Source: Perkinsus chesapeaki (lineage: Eukaryota; Perkinsozoa; Perkinsida; Perkinsidae). From it: a stretch of 23,925 nucleotides of DNA. Within the stretch, counting starts at the first letter, position 1. The number at the start of each line of letters is the position of its first letter. A model generated the notes under the pieces. The model saw nothing but the letters and a program-made list of their open reading frames with translations, did no database searches and had not been told where the DNA came from. This document shows positions 10,653 through 20,706 of the stretch, piece after piece. Location: positions 1 through 23,925 of the forward strand of contig JAAPAO010000556.1 in NCBI GenBank assembly GCA_013115145.1. Direction: 5' to 3'. A program made the position numbers and the translations under genes.

Positions 10653-11833
10653 GATTACACAACGAAAAAAGCACGCTAACAACTCAGATGCAGCGGATAG
10701 ATAACGCAACACTATCCCTAGTAGCGCTTGCCCAGTCACGGTGACCGTTCGAATGATGAATGTAGACCAGCCGCCGCCGTCATCATCATCCAGGACCACC
10801 AACGACGACGCACGCGGCTAGCACTCAATAAACTGTTGCTCTTTTTGGCGGCGGCGGTGTGTAAGCATCATTACTATCTCTCTCCAGCAGCATCATCAAC
10901 AGCGGCAGTCCTCCTGGAGAGAGGTATATAACACTTTGGGCAAAACTACCGAACTGGAAAACCCCGACACAGGGGGGACATAAACAAAGGTCTACCAGAA
11001 GGGAGACGACTGGCGAGGAAGGAGGTGGTGGTGGTTATACGTGGTTGTTGTCAAGTAGCACAAAGATTCTTCTACAACAGTGCTCCTACAAGTAATGTTG
11101 AACAACCATGATGGCATTTAGCCAGCCAGTCGACATCATTCCCCTTCATTATTCTCATCACCAAACCGGAAGGAAGAGCCGGTGGCGGCACATGCCGACG
11201 TCGATAGGATACCTCTTTGGGAACTAAAAAGAGGATGTACTCAACAACGGCAGCCGCCAAAGATGCTTCACAGAGAAAACCTTCGATCATCAAGCGAGTA
11301 AGGGAGAAACTCATACGAGGTGGTGGTGGTGATGGTATTAATAATACTATTATAGCACAGCAAAGCCAAACTGAGCCAGGACATCTGCCTATATAGGCTA
11401 CTTCTGCTGTTGCATTAGCGCCACTGCCGCCCTTATTAAGAAAAAGGGCAATGACAGGGAGGATAAGAGGAGACAAGGCAGAAACAATACTGACCACCGT
11501 AGACTCTCGACAACCACAAAAACAGTAAAATCATCATAATCGTTGAGATGCAAAACCGCCGATGTGGGTCGAGGAGGAGGAGGAGGTGGAGGGGTTATCA
11601 CCAATATAGAAGGTTGCTACTACTTCTGCACTACACGAATAACATAAGATAATCAACTATACAGTTTATTAAGAAGTCTAAACGGCTGCTCACTGTACGC
11701 ATCCGTGATAGTAGTAAAGAGAAAGAAAAGTAAGAAGAGGAAGCAGTAGTAGTGCTCGATACGCATACCACATTCGGCAGAAATAGCTTCCTTCATTATT
11801 GCCAGCAATAAAGCAGCACCTCAATAGAGCTTA
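10653..11833. other. Spacer between the two RRM-like genes
   Basis: No gene is supported. The region holds purine- and triplet-rich tracts, such as ggaggtggtggtggtt near 11020 and gaggaggaggaggtggagg at about 11570-11590, whose translations produce spurious poly-Pro and hydrophobic frames on the minus strand. It must contain the 3' end of the upstream copy and the promoter of the downstream copy. Confidence 0.45.
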
Positions 11834-12928
11834 TTAAAAGTTGAAGCCGTCGACAGGAGGATGAATGTCAGAGAGTACGTCAGGATGTAGCTGAAGCCAG
11901 TCCATAACAGCCATGGCCAGTGTAGGGTCCACAGCAGCGGCTTGGACCATGGGGCATTGTTGAGCGGCCTCTCTGAGCATCGAGTCCTCCATAAGCTCAC
12001 TGAAGCTAGCCGGGGGCGTATCAAATACCACACTGCTGCTTCCGGTGTAGGATGACGGTATCTGGTCATCCAAAGGGGATGACGATTGATGATGAGCAAC
12101 AGTAGCGGCAGTTGGTGAAGCTTCACGTTTATCACGCTTGAAGAAGCGTTGAAGAGACACTTCGATACCTAAACAAAATTTGGTATTGAAACATTATATT
12201 ATACATAGAGGATATAATAGAGGATATAATAGAGGATATAATAGAGGATATAATAGAGGATATAATAGGAGAGATGATATTAAAAAGACAATAGAGGGTA
12301 TACACTCAATGGTAATACTAGTAATTACATACCTTCAATATTCTCGCTTCTCACAGCTGCGTATCCCATAATGGCATCAACAGCCGCTTTGTCCGGAAAG
12401 ACACCATAAGCGATATTAGGAGAACGAAGGGCACCAACGGTGTGGTGGGATTTTGAATGACGTCTAGAATGGACCACTTCAACTCTGCTTGGCGCTATGC
12501 CATACCTGAACAACAGCAGGAGCAGATGCTTGTTAGAATCACCAGCTGGCTCTCACGTTTGCGCGAAGTGCCGGATGATAATGGCCTCGGCGTCGAACCC
12601 AAGACGTTGGATCTTCTTCAAGGTGATCACTGTACCATCAGCTTCACGATAGATACCGGTAACAACCTCCTTTATGGTACGGATTCTGTTAACCTGCCAT
12701 TAAAAGTATCCAGGAAAGCCCTACGCAGCTGCTTGAGCCTAACCTGCTTGTTTTGCGAGCTCCGTGAAGTAGTGCTCTCTCGAGATGAGTCTGCTCCAGA
12801 GTTATAAGCCTGGAATAATTCATTGGTAAAACGTTATGAAGGGATCCTACCAAAGGCGACTTGGCGGCAGCCTCTATTTCGCCTCCTCTCATTGTCATTG
12901 TGGGGCCGTAAGAATCTTGAAGGGCCAT
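11834..12928 (-). CDS. RRM-like protein, copy 2 of a tandem pair (five exons)
   Basis: Exons, 5' to 3': 12928-12851, 12809-12744, 12693-12557, 12505-12333, 12168-11834; introns 41, 50, 51 and 164 nt; 262 residues. The start is an ATG (MALQDSYGPT). The N-terminus is short and Ser-rich. Residues 52-162 match copy 1: IKEVVTGIY and VITLKKIQRLGF align with its lead-in, NIAYGVFPDK (124-133) with its MGFLVLDKP segment, and IEVSLQRFFK with its last strand. The introns before VNRIRT (phase 0) and between HFAQ and YG (phase 2) sit at the same places as in copy 1, which shows common descent. The extra intron before IEVSL is unique to this copy and carries a minisatellite. The C-terminus is acidic and Pro/Asp-rich, unlike the Ala-rich tail of copy 1. 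The function is unknown beyond the RRM-like fold. Confidence 0.8.
12208..12267. repeat. Minisatellite, five perfect 12-bp units, in an intron
   Basis: The unit GAGGATATAATA occurs five times without a mismatch. It lies wholly inside the 164-nt last intron (12169-12332) of the second RRM-like gene. Without it the intron would be about 104 nt. Read on the plus strand it gives a spurious Arg-Gly-Tyr-Asn repeat. Confidence 0.95.
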
Positions 12929-13350
12929 TGTCAGAGCAGAATAGTACTATCGAACCGTTTATCTGACACCTCTAGCCGAGGATATGCACAACTGTGACAT
13001 AACCGATTCATATTGCACATTGTGACGTAGAAAATGCCATCACTTTTGCACAGCAGCAGCTTACTTGCGTTAGGGAAGCCCAAGTGCGGCAAGAGCGAGC
13101 AAGATGCGGCTCGTTCTTTTGTTGGGCTAAACTGCGTGGTGTCACCGTCGCGTCCCCTTCACCGCCGCGGTGGAGGGGACTGCAAAAATGGTTGAATATA
13201 TGAAGCCCGATGAGGGTCGTCGGAAGGAGCTCAAGGGAATCATTCCCTTCGCTGTTCACGAGAAACGTTTTATTATACACTATTACATTCGGGCTTTGCT
13301 GCACTGAAATGCACGCTGGAATGTGCTAATAGTTGGAGCCTCGTTGACTT
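12929..13350. promoter_or_regulatory. Upstream region of the second RRM-like gene with a large near-palindrome
   Basis: No gene is supported. At 13152-13180 there is an inverted repeat with 14-bp arms, a one-base centre (C at 13166) and a single T/G mismatch. It is GC-rich and about 220 bases before the start codon. It could be a regulatory site or one more member of the palindrome class found in the flanks. The call as a regulatory region rests only on position. Confidence 0.3.
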
Positions 13351-14800
13351 TTAGAAGTGAACAATCTTTCATGGCAGCCGTTTGCGAGAATGCCAGTGGC
13401 CGTACCCCACTTGAACCTGGCCAGTGATGGACGCTCACTCTTATCCGCCGACACTCCCAGAGAGAACGCTCGTCATTCTTGGACTGGGATCGATACTACT
13501 AGAAAACCTCTTGATACCAGATGGCCTTTAATAGACTGCTTCACAGCGAGGGGGGAACCCAAGAACCAAGGTGCCTTCTCACGCTGCCTTTTCGCTGTGC
13601 AGTTTCTCGACTAGCTGGCGGTAAAGATCCACGGTGATTGACTGAGCTTTGGCTCAGTCTGGAATACGGAATCGCTATTAATCATTGAATTCCCGTACGG
13701 TCTTTCTGTCCCCTCTGACGCCAAGTGGGCGTTTGAAGCCTATATCCGGTCGATATCGTCGACGGCCAATGGCAGTCGGTTCGAGCCACCTCGAACGCTC
13801 GGTTTCGCAGGTGTGACCGTCATAAACGGCTTCTGGTCAGCAAGGAGCGCCTTGACCACACGGATGGCCCCGCTCCATATGACTGCTCGTAAAGTTACTA
13901 TACCGCCTTCGGGCAGCAGAATTGATTATCAGGTGACCCAGGTGATGTTCAGGCCAGGTTGCCAGCGAATGTTAGAGACAGGAATGCAAGACGGGCGCTC
14001 GAGGACGACACACAGTGAAGCGCGATTGGCTACTTTCCCACATTTTTGGCTGTGCTGTCAGATTCTGCGAGAAGGCCGAGGGGAACCCTGTAGAAGACCA
14101 CAGTTGTGAGTTCCCTTCATTGGTCTTTTACTCCCTCAAAGCGATCATCGAGTCTTCGGTTATTATTTAGTTCGGGCAACCGATCCCGAAGATAATCACC
14201 TTCGCAGACTTATGCAGCCTCTGAGCTCAGAAAAGGTGAGATATTCGGCAGCACACATAACTCGGACGTGAAGGTGAGATCGATCATGCCCAGCGAAACG
14301 ATCGAGAGAGCACTTAATCACACCCGCCAGCTCGCAAGCCAAGCCAAGGGTGGTCAGACAGGCTCAGGTGCCGAGGAACAGCATACCTCCCTTAGCAAGG
14401 TCACGGCGCCTTACGTAGCCGCTCAACTCGATCGATAGATACCGAATGCGTACCAAGTTGTTTTGAGGAATCTATTCACCTCATATGTTACCAGAGTCGT
14501 GCAGGATAGCGCAACGGACATGACAGGCATGAGGCTGTGTGGGTAAAGGGCCACGGTGTGGCAACTGGAATTAGCCGCCACTATTGAGATCTTCTAACTG
14601 GGAGCCTGGGCTCAATTTCACTTGGAAATGATAGCTCTCCTTTCATACAGTACCTTCGTCGAAGCTTCCATGCCGCCCGCAGCACCATATCGAATCGGGT
14701 GGTACGGTAGGTACCTGGATAGGCCTCTGCCGAGACTGCGGGCTCTGGCGAGGTAGGAAGGACACTGATATTGCGCATGGTGGATACACGCTGCGACAGC
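13350..14800 (+). other. Probable decayed retroelement sequence, no intact frame
   Basis: Plus-strand frames are open for 60-100 codons and then break, with frequent changes of frame. No domain can be named with confidence. The base composition and the continuity with the reverse transcriptase/RNase H-like remnant downstream suggest an old insertion. A hairpin with 8-bp arms (gactgagc and complement, four-base loop) lies at about 13638-13657. Confidence 0.25.
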
Positions 14801-14822
14801 TACAAGACTCTTATTTGCAACG

Positions 14823-15422
14823 ATGCGACCAGACCGGCCCAACAAGCGTGTAGTGCTAATCGTAACTCTCCCGATTACCGAGAGTCCCCACAGCACGCTT
14901 CGTCTCGGCGGCTTTATAAGAGCTCTCACGTCCCTAGTTCCGGACTTCCCTAGCAGGCTCGACCATTTTCGCGCTTTGACCAAGGCCGCCTGCGATTCAG
15001 TTAAGAGGATGTCAAATCGCTAGGGAGCAGCTCCGTCCCAGGTCGATGCTAAGATCATTCTTGACACGGACGAGGGCATCGAAGATACTCCTATCGGCTC
15101 TCTTCCGACTTTCCGACTTCTCCATAAGAAAGTGTGGCAACTAGGCGCGTATCCGAGCTCGAAGCACGTTTGTTTAGGTAGACCAGCGGAGCGCAGCACC
15201 GCGCCTGCCTGTGTACTTGGCAACAGGGGAGGCGAAGAGACAGGCTGTCGAATCCAGTCCGACAGCTACGTTCTATCGCAGCCCGTACGCATCATACGCT
15301 ACAGTGACATTACGGCCTTCTACAGCCTGGCACACCTCATTCGCGAGGAGATCTGCGAACCGGCCGCGCTGCAACTGTTCTACGAGTTCCGCGGGCCTTT
15401 GAAGGAGATATTTCTAAAGTAG
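14823..15422 (+). mobile_element. Decayed Ty3/gypsy-like reverse transcriptase-RNase H remnant
   Basis: In plus-strand frames, LGGFIRALTSLVPDFPSRLD (about 14910-14965) resembles the connection region after the reverse transcriptase of Ty3/gypsy-type elements. KIILDTDE (about 15050) resembles the first RNase H motif, GAYPSSKHV (about 15145) the following strand, and YSDITAFYSL (about 15300) the later RNase H segment. The order is right, but a stop at 15021-15023 and probable frameshifts break it, so it is not functional. The assignment rests on motif order only. Confidence 0.4.
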
Positions 15423-15429
15423 CTGCCAT

Positions 15430-17850
15430 CTTACCTTTTCAAACCCAATGAGGGGCCAACAGCGGAGCGGTAGGTATGCCGTGAAGCCAGAGGAACATGG
15501 AGGAGCTTTTACCTTGGATAAGCGTGCTTGGGGGAAGCTTGCCGAAGATTATGGCTTGGTAGGGTAAATGCGCCCATCACAGACCCGTGCTATGGGAATA
15601 TCAGGGTTTACGATATAGATGGTGATACGGTTGTACATGGGATAGGGTTATAGTAGTAGTATGGTAGCTTTCCAGTAGTGAGAGCAAAGCCATTGGCAGC
15701 ACTTGGAGGAGGGTGAAGGTGTTTTTGCAACATCGCGGTTAAACGCAGCACGTTGCAAACTTTTGCGACGGTTGTGATTTTTGTCAAAATCATCAATTGA
15801 GAGTTGTAAAAACCCTCTCCTCCCCAGATCTCCCGGCGCGGCAGGGGCCTCATTGCGCGATGGATCTTTGAGGAAGCGTTCGACGCTGTCTCCTGCCGTT
15901 GTGATGAGCTGAGTATCCCTTTAAGTGGCTTCGTGGAGGCTGTGGCTACTGCCTTCTTCTGGCACCTACGACTGTCTATCTGTGAGTCGGTTTGGGCAGT
16001 AGCTAGGACTATTCACCGTCGCTCCAGGTTCCATCCAGGCTGAGGCCTCCGCCCTCGAGAAGGCACTATTCACACTTGCGTGAGTTGACAGCCCGTAAGT
16101 CCCTCTCGGCGATGGGAGCGCTCCACGTAGATTCCTGCACTCATCACGTCAAGATTCGGTCGATTGCCTAGTAGGCGACAAAATCGATGTTGATGAGCTG
16201 GACCGACAGCTGGTTGAAGATCCATCCCAGGTTCAAGGAGTGGCTCCCTGTGTGTGGTGTTACCCCGTTTTAGGTGCCACTGTCGCATCTTTTGCTGGAA
16301 TTCTGATACAGCACGTATCATGTCGCCCTGGTGTTGTTGGGTAATTTCTTATCGACGAAGTTCCGAGTTGTTAATTGCAGACCGAAGGTGGCATTGTTCT
16401 TCCAGTGCTGCTGCTGCTGCCGGCTCACATAAAGCAATTTGCTGTGAACCGCTGTGGTTGATAGTAGCAACAAAGCTTTTCACTAGTTTTACTTGTTACT
16501 GGCGAGATAATGCTGTGTCGTTCTCTAACAACATCTTTCTACAGATTACCAATTCATTATACATTTATACTCTCAAAAACATACTCAACTGCAAGCGAAG
16601 GAACAGTAAGATCGCTCCTAGCCGTTGCAATCGAATCAGCCACCACCTGCAGGCACTGGAGAGCAGCCATCATCCCCGGATTTCTCGGCCAAAGACGCTT
16701 CAGGAAGTCATGGACCGACGGCTTCTGAGAATAGGTGTGCCTAGTTGTAGGCAGTTGAATGATTGGATAATATGTTTATGCCCCAAATCCCGAAGCACAT
16801 CGTGTTGGTCGCAGAATGCAATTTCGGTTACCATGCGTGGCTGAGCGGAAGGGGTTGGGCAGTGTTGGCTCTCAGGACGTCTTGCACTGGAAACGTTCCA
16901 TAATGGAGCCCTACTTCTCAGCGAGGTATCCACGAGGTACCCGGAGATTCGCCCACATTTGGAACGGCTTCCCAAGTTGAACGCTTCGGATCAAGAAATG
17001 TAAGTTGATGGTTTCGCTCCGTCTGAGACACTGAGGTGCTTCTTTTGACAGTTTGGAGTGGTACCGCAGCCTGGCCTTAGAAATGCCTCTACATGAGGAC
17101 ATGGCCGCCCAAGCGAATATCACTAGATGAGCTTCCGAACTCAGAAGTCTCCAATCTTGACATGATTTGTTCACGATCACATAAGCCTGACAACTTGATC
17201 AGCTATATTCCTCAACAAGCGTGTTGGACTTGTGTACAGTTCATCGGGGGACGAGGCCAGCCCAAACAGGTCGCTATAAAGGACAAACTGATTCCCTCAA
17301 AGACTAGTCGAACGCGACTTTATTATACTACAGTCTCCTAGCAGCTCCCGCGGGGAGCCAACCATCATGCGGAGCATAGTGGAGCCAATTACGTACAGCA
17401 ACGGTAATTCCTACACCAAACAACACTTAGAACAATATATTTTTATACGCTACAGCTACTGCGAAACCACACCGGCGTGCTACTGACGCTATCCCAGACG
17501 AGGAGCCTCGTTACGAGTCTCTCCTGAATTCCTTTCACTGCCCGAACAGACGCCTACCATCAGCTCGTAGCGTCTCTTAGACCCTAGAAGGTGAAAGCGT
17601 CCCCATCGAATGACAAGTTTGGCTGTCCCCTGGGCCGGCAGTGTCGGGTAGCCATCCAACCCTCCAAGCACCTGGGTCTTTTGTGTCCCGACACCAGACT
17701 ATGCGATAAGAGAGGCTCACAAACAGTCTAAGGTAACAGTGCAAGCTTCGTGTTCAATTCAGTGACGGAAACCTAAAGGATCTTGGAAAGGACTGATAAC
17801 ACAAACCAACAAGTGGATAGTAAATGTTACACTGAGGAGGTCCTGGGTAG
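15430..17850. other. No recognised gene
   Basis: The longest frame, plus strand 16254-16844, encodes a Cys/Trp/Ser-rich, unpatterned sequence with no family resemblance and no splice-supported neighbours. A plus-strand stretch around 15820-16040 reads RWIFEEAFDAV and onward without a stop for about 60 codons and might be a fossil coding segment. Nothing else can be supported. The right end (from 17855) is the last exon of the SNARE gene. Confidence 0.4.
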
Positions 17851-17854
17851 CTGG

Positions 17855-18770
17855 CTAGTTGCCCGGCAGTACTTTTGTATAAAATATGAACGGTACCATA
17901 AAACAGTACATTACTATGCTGATAAGAAGCAGAATTATTGTAGTGAAAAACCCCAGCCTTCGAGACCTGACAATCAGCGTAGACTATGAATCACGCAATC
18001 GCAGCCTGGCTTACTTCAGGAGCTCAGTTCCTCGCTGATTCTCCTTGGTAACGCTATCAAGATGATCTTGCTGAAGCTTCTTAGTAACTTCCAGGTTAGC
18101 GTTGTCCTTTGCCAAAGTCTCTCGTTGCCTACAACAGCGCCCATCACCATCACACCGAACACGCGCCCATACAGCAGCGCGCGTTCTACCCTTAGTACCG
18201 ATATGCGCTCTCTCTGACATGTCCTGTTAGCTCTAGCATCTCATCCAGCAATCCGTCATGACCGGCATCTTCATCATTATCATTCTCTTTCTCCCGTCGC
18301 TTATCGACACCCTGGAAAAGCTTCTCCCTCGAATCAGCGATCTCCTCGACTGCACTGGACTTCACAGAATCTCCCAGCGTCGAGTTGTCCTCAACCGATG
18401 AGACCTCAGACTCGTTCGCAATAGCATCAGCTTCCTCATCAGATTCAACACTACTGCTACTGCTTTCGGAGCTCGTTTCATCTTCACCCACATCGGTACA
18501 GTAAGCCTCCTCTATGAGCGGGCCAAGATCTTCTGAAACTCGGCCATAAAGGGCTTTACATGCCAGCAATCGAGTGGACCGGTTCACTGCGGAGTCCATC
18601 GGTAGTCCTTTGATGTAGGCCAGCAAGGCCTCGGCTTCTCGGTCGGCGTTCTTGGACTTAATCGACGCAGGGGTGACAGACATAAAGTAAAATTTAAACT
18701 GGTCTGTGCCAGGGTGTATCCGGGCTAGGATGCTCCACACGCAATTACTTAACGAGATTCTCAAGTTCAT
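17855..18770 (-). CDS. USE1-like tail-anchored SNARE, three exons
   Basis: Exons, 5' to 3': 18770-18199, 18128-18015, 17966-17855; introns of 70 and 48 nt; 265 residues. The start is an ATG (MNLRISLSN). Residues about 96-135 are a Ser/Glu/Asp-rich linker. Residues about 174-229 form an amphipathic helix, LLDEMLELTGHVRESAY then QRETLAKDNANLEVTKKLQQ, as in SNARE motifs. Residues about 234-257 are a membrane span (GFFTTIILLLISIVMYCF) followed by a short lumenal tail ending TKVLPGN. Both the helix and the anchor appear only after splicing, which supports the model. The layout (short N-terminal helical part, linker, one SNARE motif, C-terminal anchor) and the DEML-L pattern fit USE1, the Qc-type SNARE of Golgi-to-ER retrograde transport. 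Sec20 or another SNARE is the main alternative. The N-terminal 30 residues are the least certain. Confidence 0.65.
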
Positions 18771-19029
18771 CCTTCGCGCTTAGCCGATGCTAGTTTAGTT
18801 TCCCTTCTATAGTAGTGGTCCACCACTAGCCGATATTCAGCAGTAAACGCGATACCCGATTGACTTCAAAACGGCCGGATGCGAGCAGCATTAACAAGAG
18901 CGCACAAATAGTAGCGCGCGCCCAAATATCAAATGAATCATTAGAAATGATGACGAGTTCCGCTGAATAGCTCACGTTGAGTAATTTCCTTGCAGAGAAG
19001 TCAGTGTGGCACAGCATATTCGTAATTAC
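18771..19029. other. Upstream region of the SNARE gene
   Basis: No gene is supported. An inverted repeat with 7-bp arms (tagtggt and complement, two-base spacer) lies at about 18811-18826. The minus-strand frame 18826-19098 starts with TTG, is partly hydrophobic and overlaps the palindrome cluster; it was not called. Confidence 0.35.
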
Positions 19030-19390
19030 CATTTGGTGACACCAAATGTGCGCGCCGTAGTATTCGCCTCGCCTTTTGTTAATGAAATTGCCGTGCAATG
19101 CAGGGCCTGCATGGGACGGCTGGTGACCTGCCGGCGGCAGGCTGCCGCTCGAAAGGTTAGAGCATGATTGAAATTATCACTCTATTGCTTTCTTTCTTAC
19201 GGTTTGTGTTAACGAACATGACACTTAGTGTACTGACTACACTGTAGTCTACCTAAGTCGTGGGTAATACCCACTGGGAATGACTACTGGTCATATGATA
19301 TGACTGAGTCATTATGTCATAATGACTCGTACCCACGACGTCGGAATTCCCGACGGATTCCCGCTGGGAATTTCCCGGTACCCCACGCCA

Positions 19391-19467
19391 TCATCACACT
19401 TTTCCCGCTCTGGCCGCCAGAGTCCGGCGCTCGTAAGTTACGAGCCTCGTAGAAAAGTGTGTGATGA
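19391..19467. repeat. Nested inverted repeat able to form a branched, cloverleaf-like fold
   Basis: An outer stem pairs 19391-19403 with 19453-19467 (tcatcacactttt against its complement with a two-base insertion). Enclosed are two perfect hairpins, 19408-19422 (ctctggc arms) and 19429-19445 (gctcgtaa arms). The whole is a 77-nt three-way structure. No tRNA gene features (B box, anticodon loop) are visible. Confidence 0.7.
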
Positions 19468-20172
19468 CAGAGGAAAGACCTCGCAATTACGAAAGTACCG
19501 TTTCCGTATCTCCTCGTAGCATCACGAAAGTACTCTGAGGAGGTTAATTCTCATTTTCACGCCTCAGTAGCATAAACCCGGCAGCACAGATGAAAGAGGT
19601 TAGCTCAAATGTTCCTGCGGTGCGGTTTCGCTGTCCGCTGTAAAGTATTCAAGTTTTATCTGGGATGCTACCAGTGCTGTAACGATCTAGATGGGGTACC
19701 CTTCCTAACTTAGGAATTCTAAGCGGGAATCAGCCACCATTGCCCCTCACACTCCGAGGCTCCCAACAATTTTGTGACTGGCAGTGGCACGTGATGGTCG
19801 ATGTCATGCTCGAAACAGTAAAGCTGCTGGGTCATCTTGATATTGACATCAACCAAATCAACAGCGTTTTCGGAGCAGTGCGGATAACTGCCACCGATGA
19901 CAGCCTATTATTCATCATAATTTATGATGATATCATGGTAATATCATCATGTTCAGAATTTTAACTTAAGATCATTTCTGCTGTTCAGGTGACGTCAAAC
20001 TTTCAGCCTGAAAGTTTCAGGGTGGAAGTCAGCATATTCGGTCAGCAGTATGACTATCATATAACGACAGAAGCTATAGCTACAGAAGGCCGCAGGTGCG
20101 GGCGGAGACGTATCTCTCTGTCTTGGTATACATGAGCCGCCTGGTAATGCGGACCATATAATCACGGTCTCT

Positions 20173-20207
20173 ATTGTCTTCAGATACTGCCAGTATCTGA
20201 AGACAAT
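20173..20207. repeat. Perfect palindrome, 17-bp arms, one-base centre
   Basis: The left arm attgtcttcagatactg and its exact reverse complement flank a single C at 20190. It is the longest member of the cluster. Two more one-base-centre palindromes follow almost without a gap (20213-20227 and 20228-20244), so 72 bases hold three hairpins in a row. Confidence 0.97.
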
Positions 20208-20706
20208 CCTCACTGAGGACTCCTCAGAACCAAGTCACTTGGTTAGAAAGCGCTGTACCAAGATTCCCACCCACTGAAAACGAACTCGAGTCAACGGAAA
20301 AACAATGCGGGTTCGATACTGCAGTTAACTATCCTCAGAATAGTTTCCTGGATAAACCGAAGCAACATCGTCACGTTGCTCGTCGTGTTGCCATCGTCTT
20401 GTTTTGTCACATCGTATGGCATACAATGTATGCTGGTTTTGAAGGTGGTGATTCGCCACTGGTGAGGGCCTCACCGTGAGGCTGAGAAAAATATTGTCGT
20501 GTAACATAGACGCATATCAGACCATTGAGTGATCGATTATTACTTCTATGATATACCTCTCCTAAATATCATAATCATTATCTACTTGTCATTAGCAAAA
20601 GACAGCTATCATCGTCACTGACGATTCGTCAGTATTCATAATACTATCTTTTGTGAATGTTAATTCGGGTATCTCGATAGTCAGACCATTGACGCCCTCA
20701 ATGTGA

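Larger units (their letters stand above)
19030..20633. repeat. Dense cluster of perfect palindromes with one-base centres
   Basis: Perfect inverted repeats with a single central base, arm length in brackets: 19030-19048 (9), 19098-19112 (7), 19127-19141 (7), 19134-19148 (7), 19235-19249 (7), 19260-19274 (7), 19290-19304 (7), 19306-19328 (11), 19408-19422 (7), 19429-19445 (8), 19702-19716 (7), 19912-19930 (9), 19997-20017 (10), 20173-20207 (17), 20213-20227 (7), 20228-20244 (8), 20419-20433 (7), 20461-20475 (7), 20468-20482 (7), 20617-20633 (8). A further one, 21384-21402 (9), lies beyond. Arm sequences differ, so this is not one repeat family copied many times. No gene lies inside. Confidence 0.9.

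Noticed and set aside
10990-11604. Poly-Pro and hydrophobic minus-strand frames between the RRM-like genes
   Set aside because: They are translations of GGA/GGT triplet tracts and overlap each other in different frames.
12180-12371. Plus-strand frame with an Arg-Gly-Tyr-Asn repeat
   Set aside because: It is a translation of the intronic 12-bp minisatellite on the wrong strand.
16254-16844. Longest single open frame in the window (196 codons, plus strand)
   Set aside because: The composition is patternless (Cys, Trp, Ser, Arg), there is no family resemblance, and no splice-linked neighbours; an open frame of this length can arise by chance in the gap.
18826-19098. 90-codon minus-strand frame with a hydrophobic segment
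   Set aside because: It starts with TTG, not ATG, and contains a 9-bp-arm palindrome; there is no sign of a signal peptide at its N-terminus.
20290-20330. A gggttcgat word resembling a tRNA B box, and a similar one near 13776
   Set aside because: No A box, acceptor stem or anticodon loop can be placed around either.
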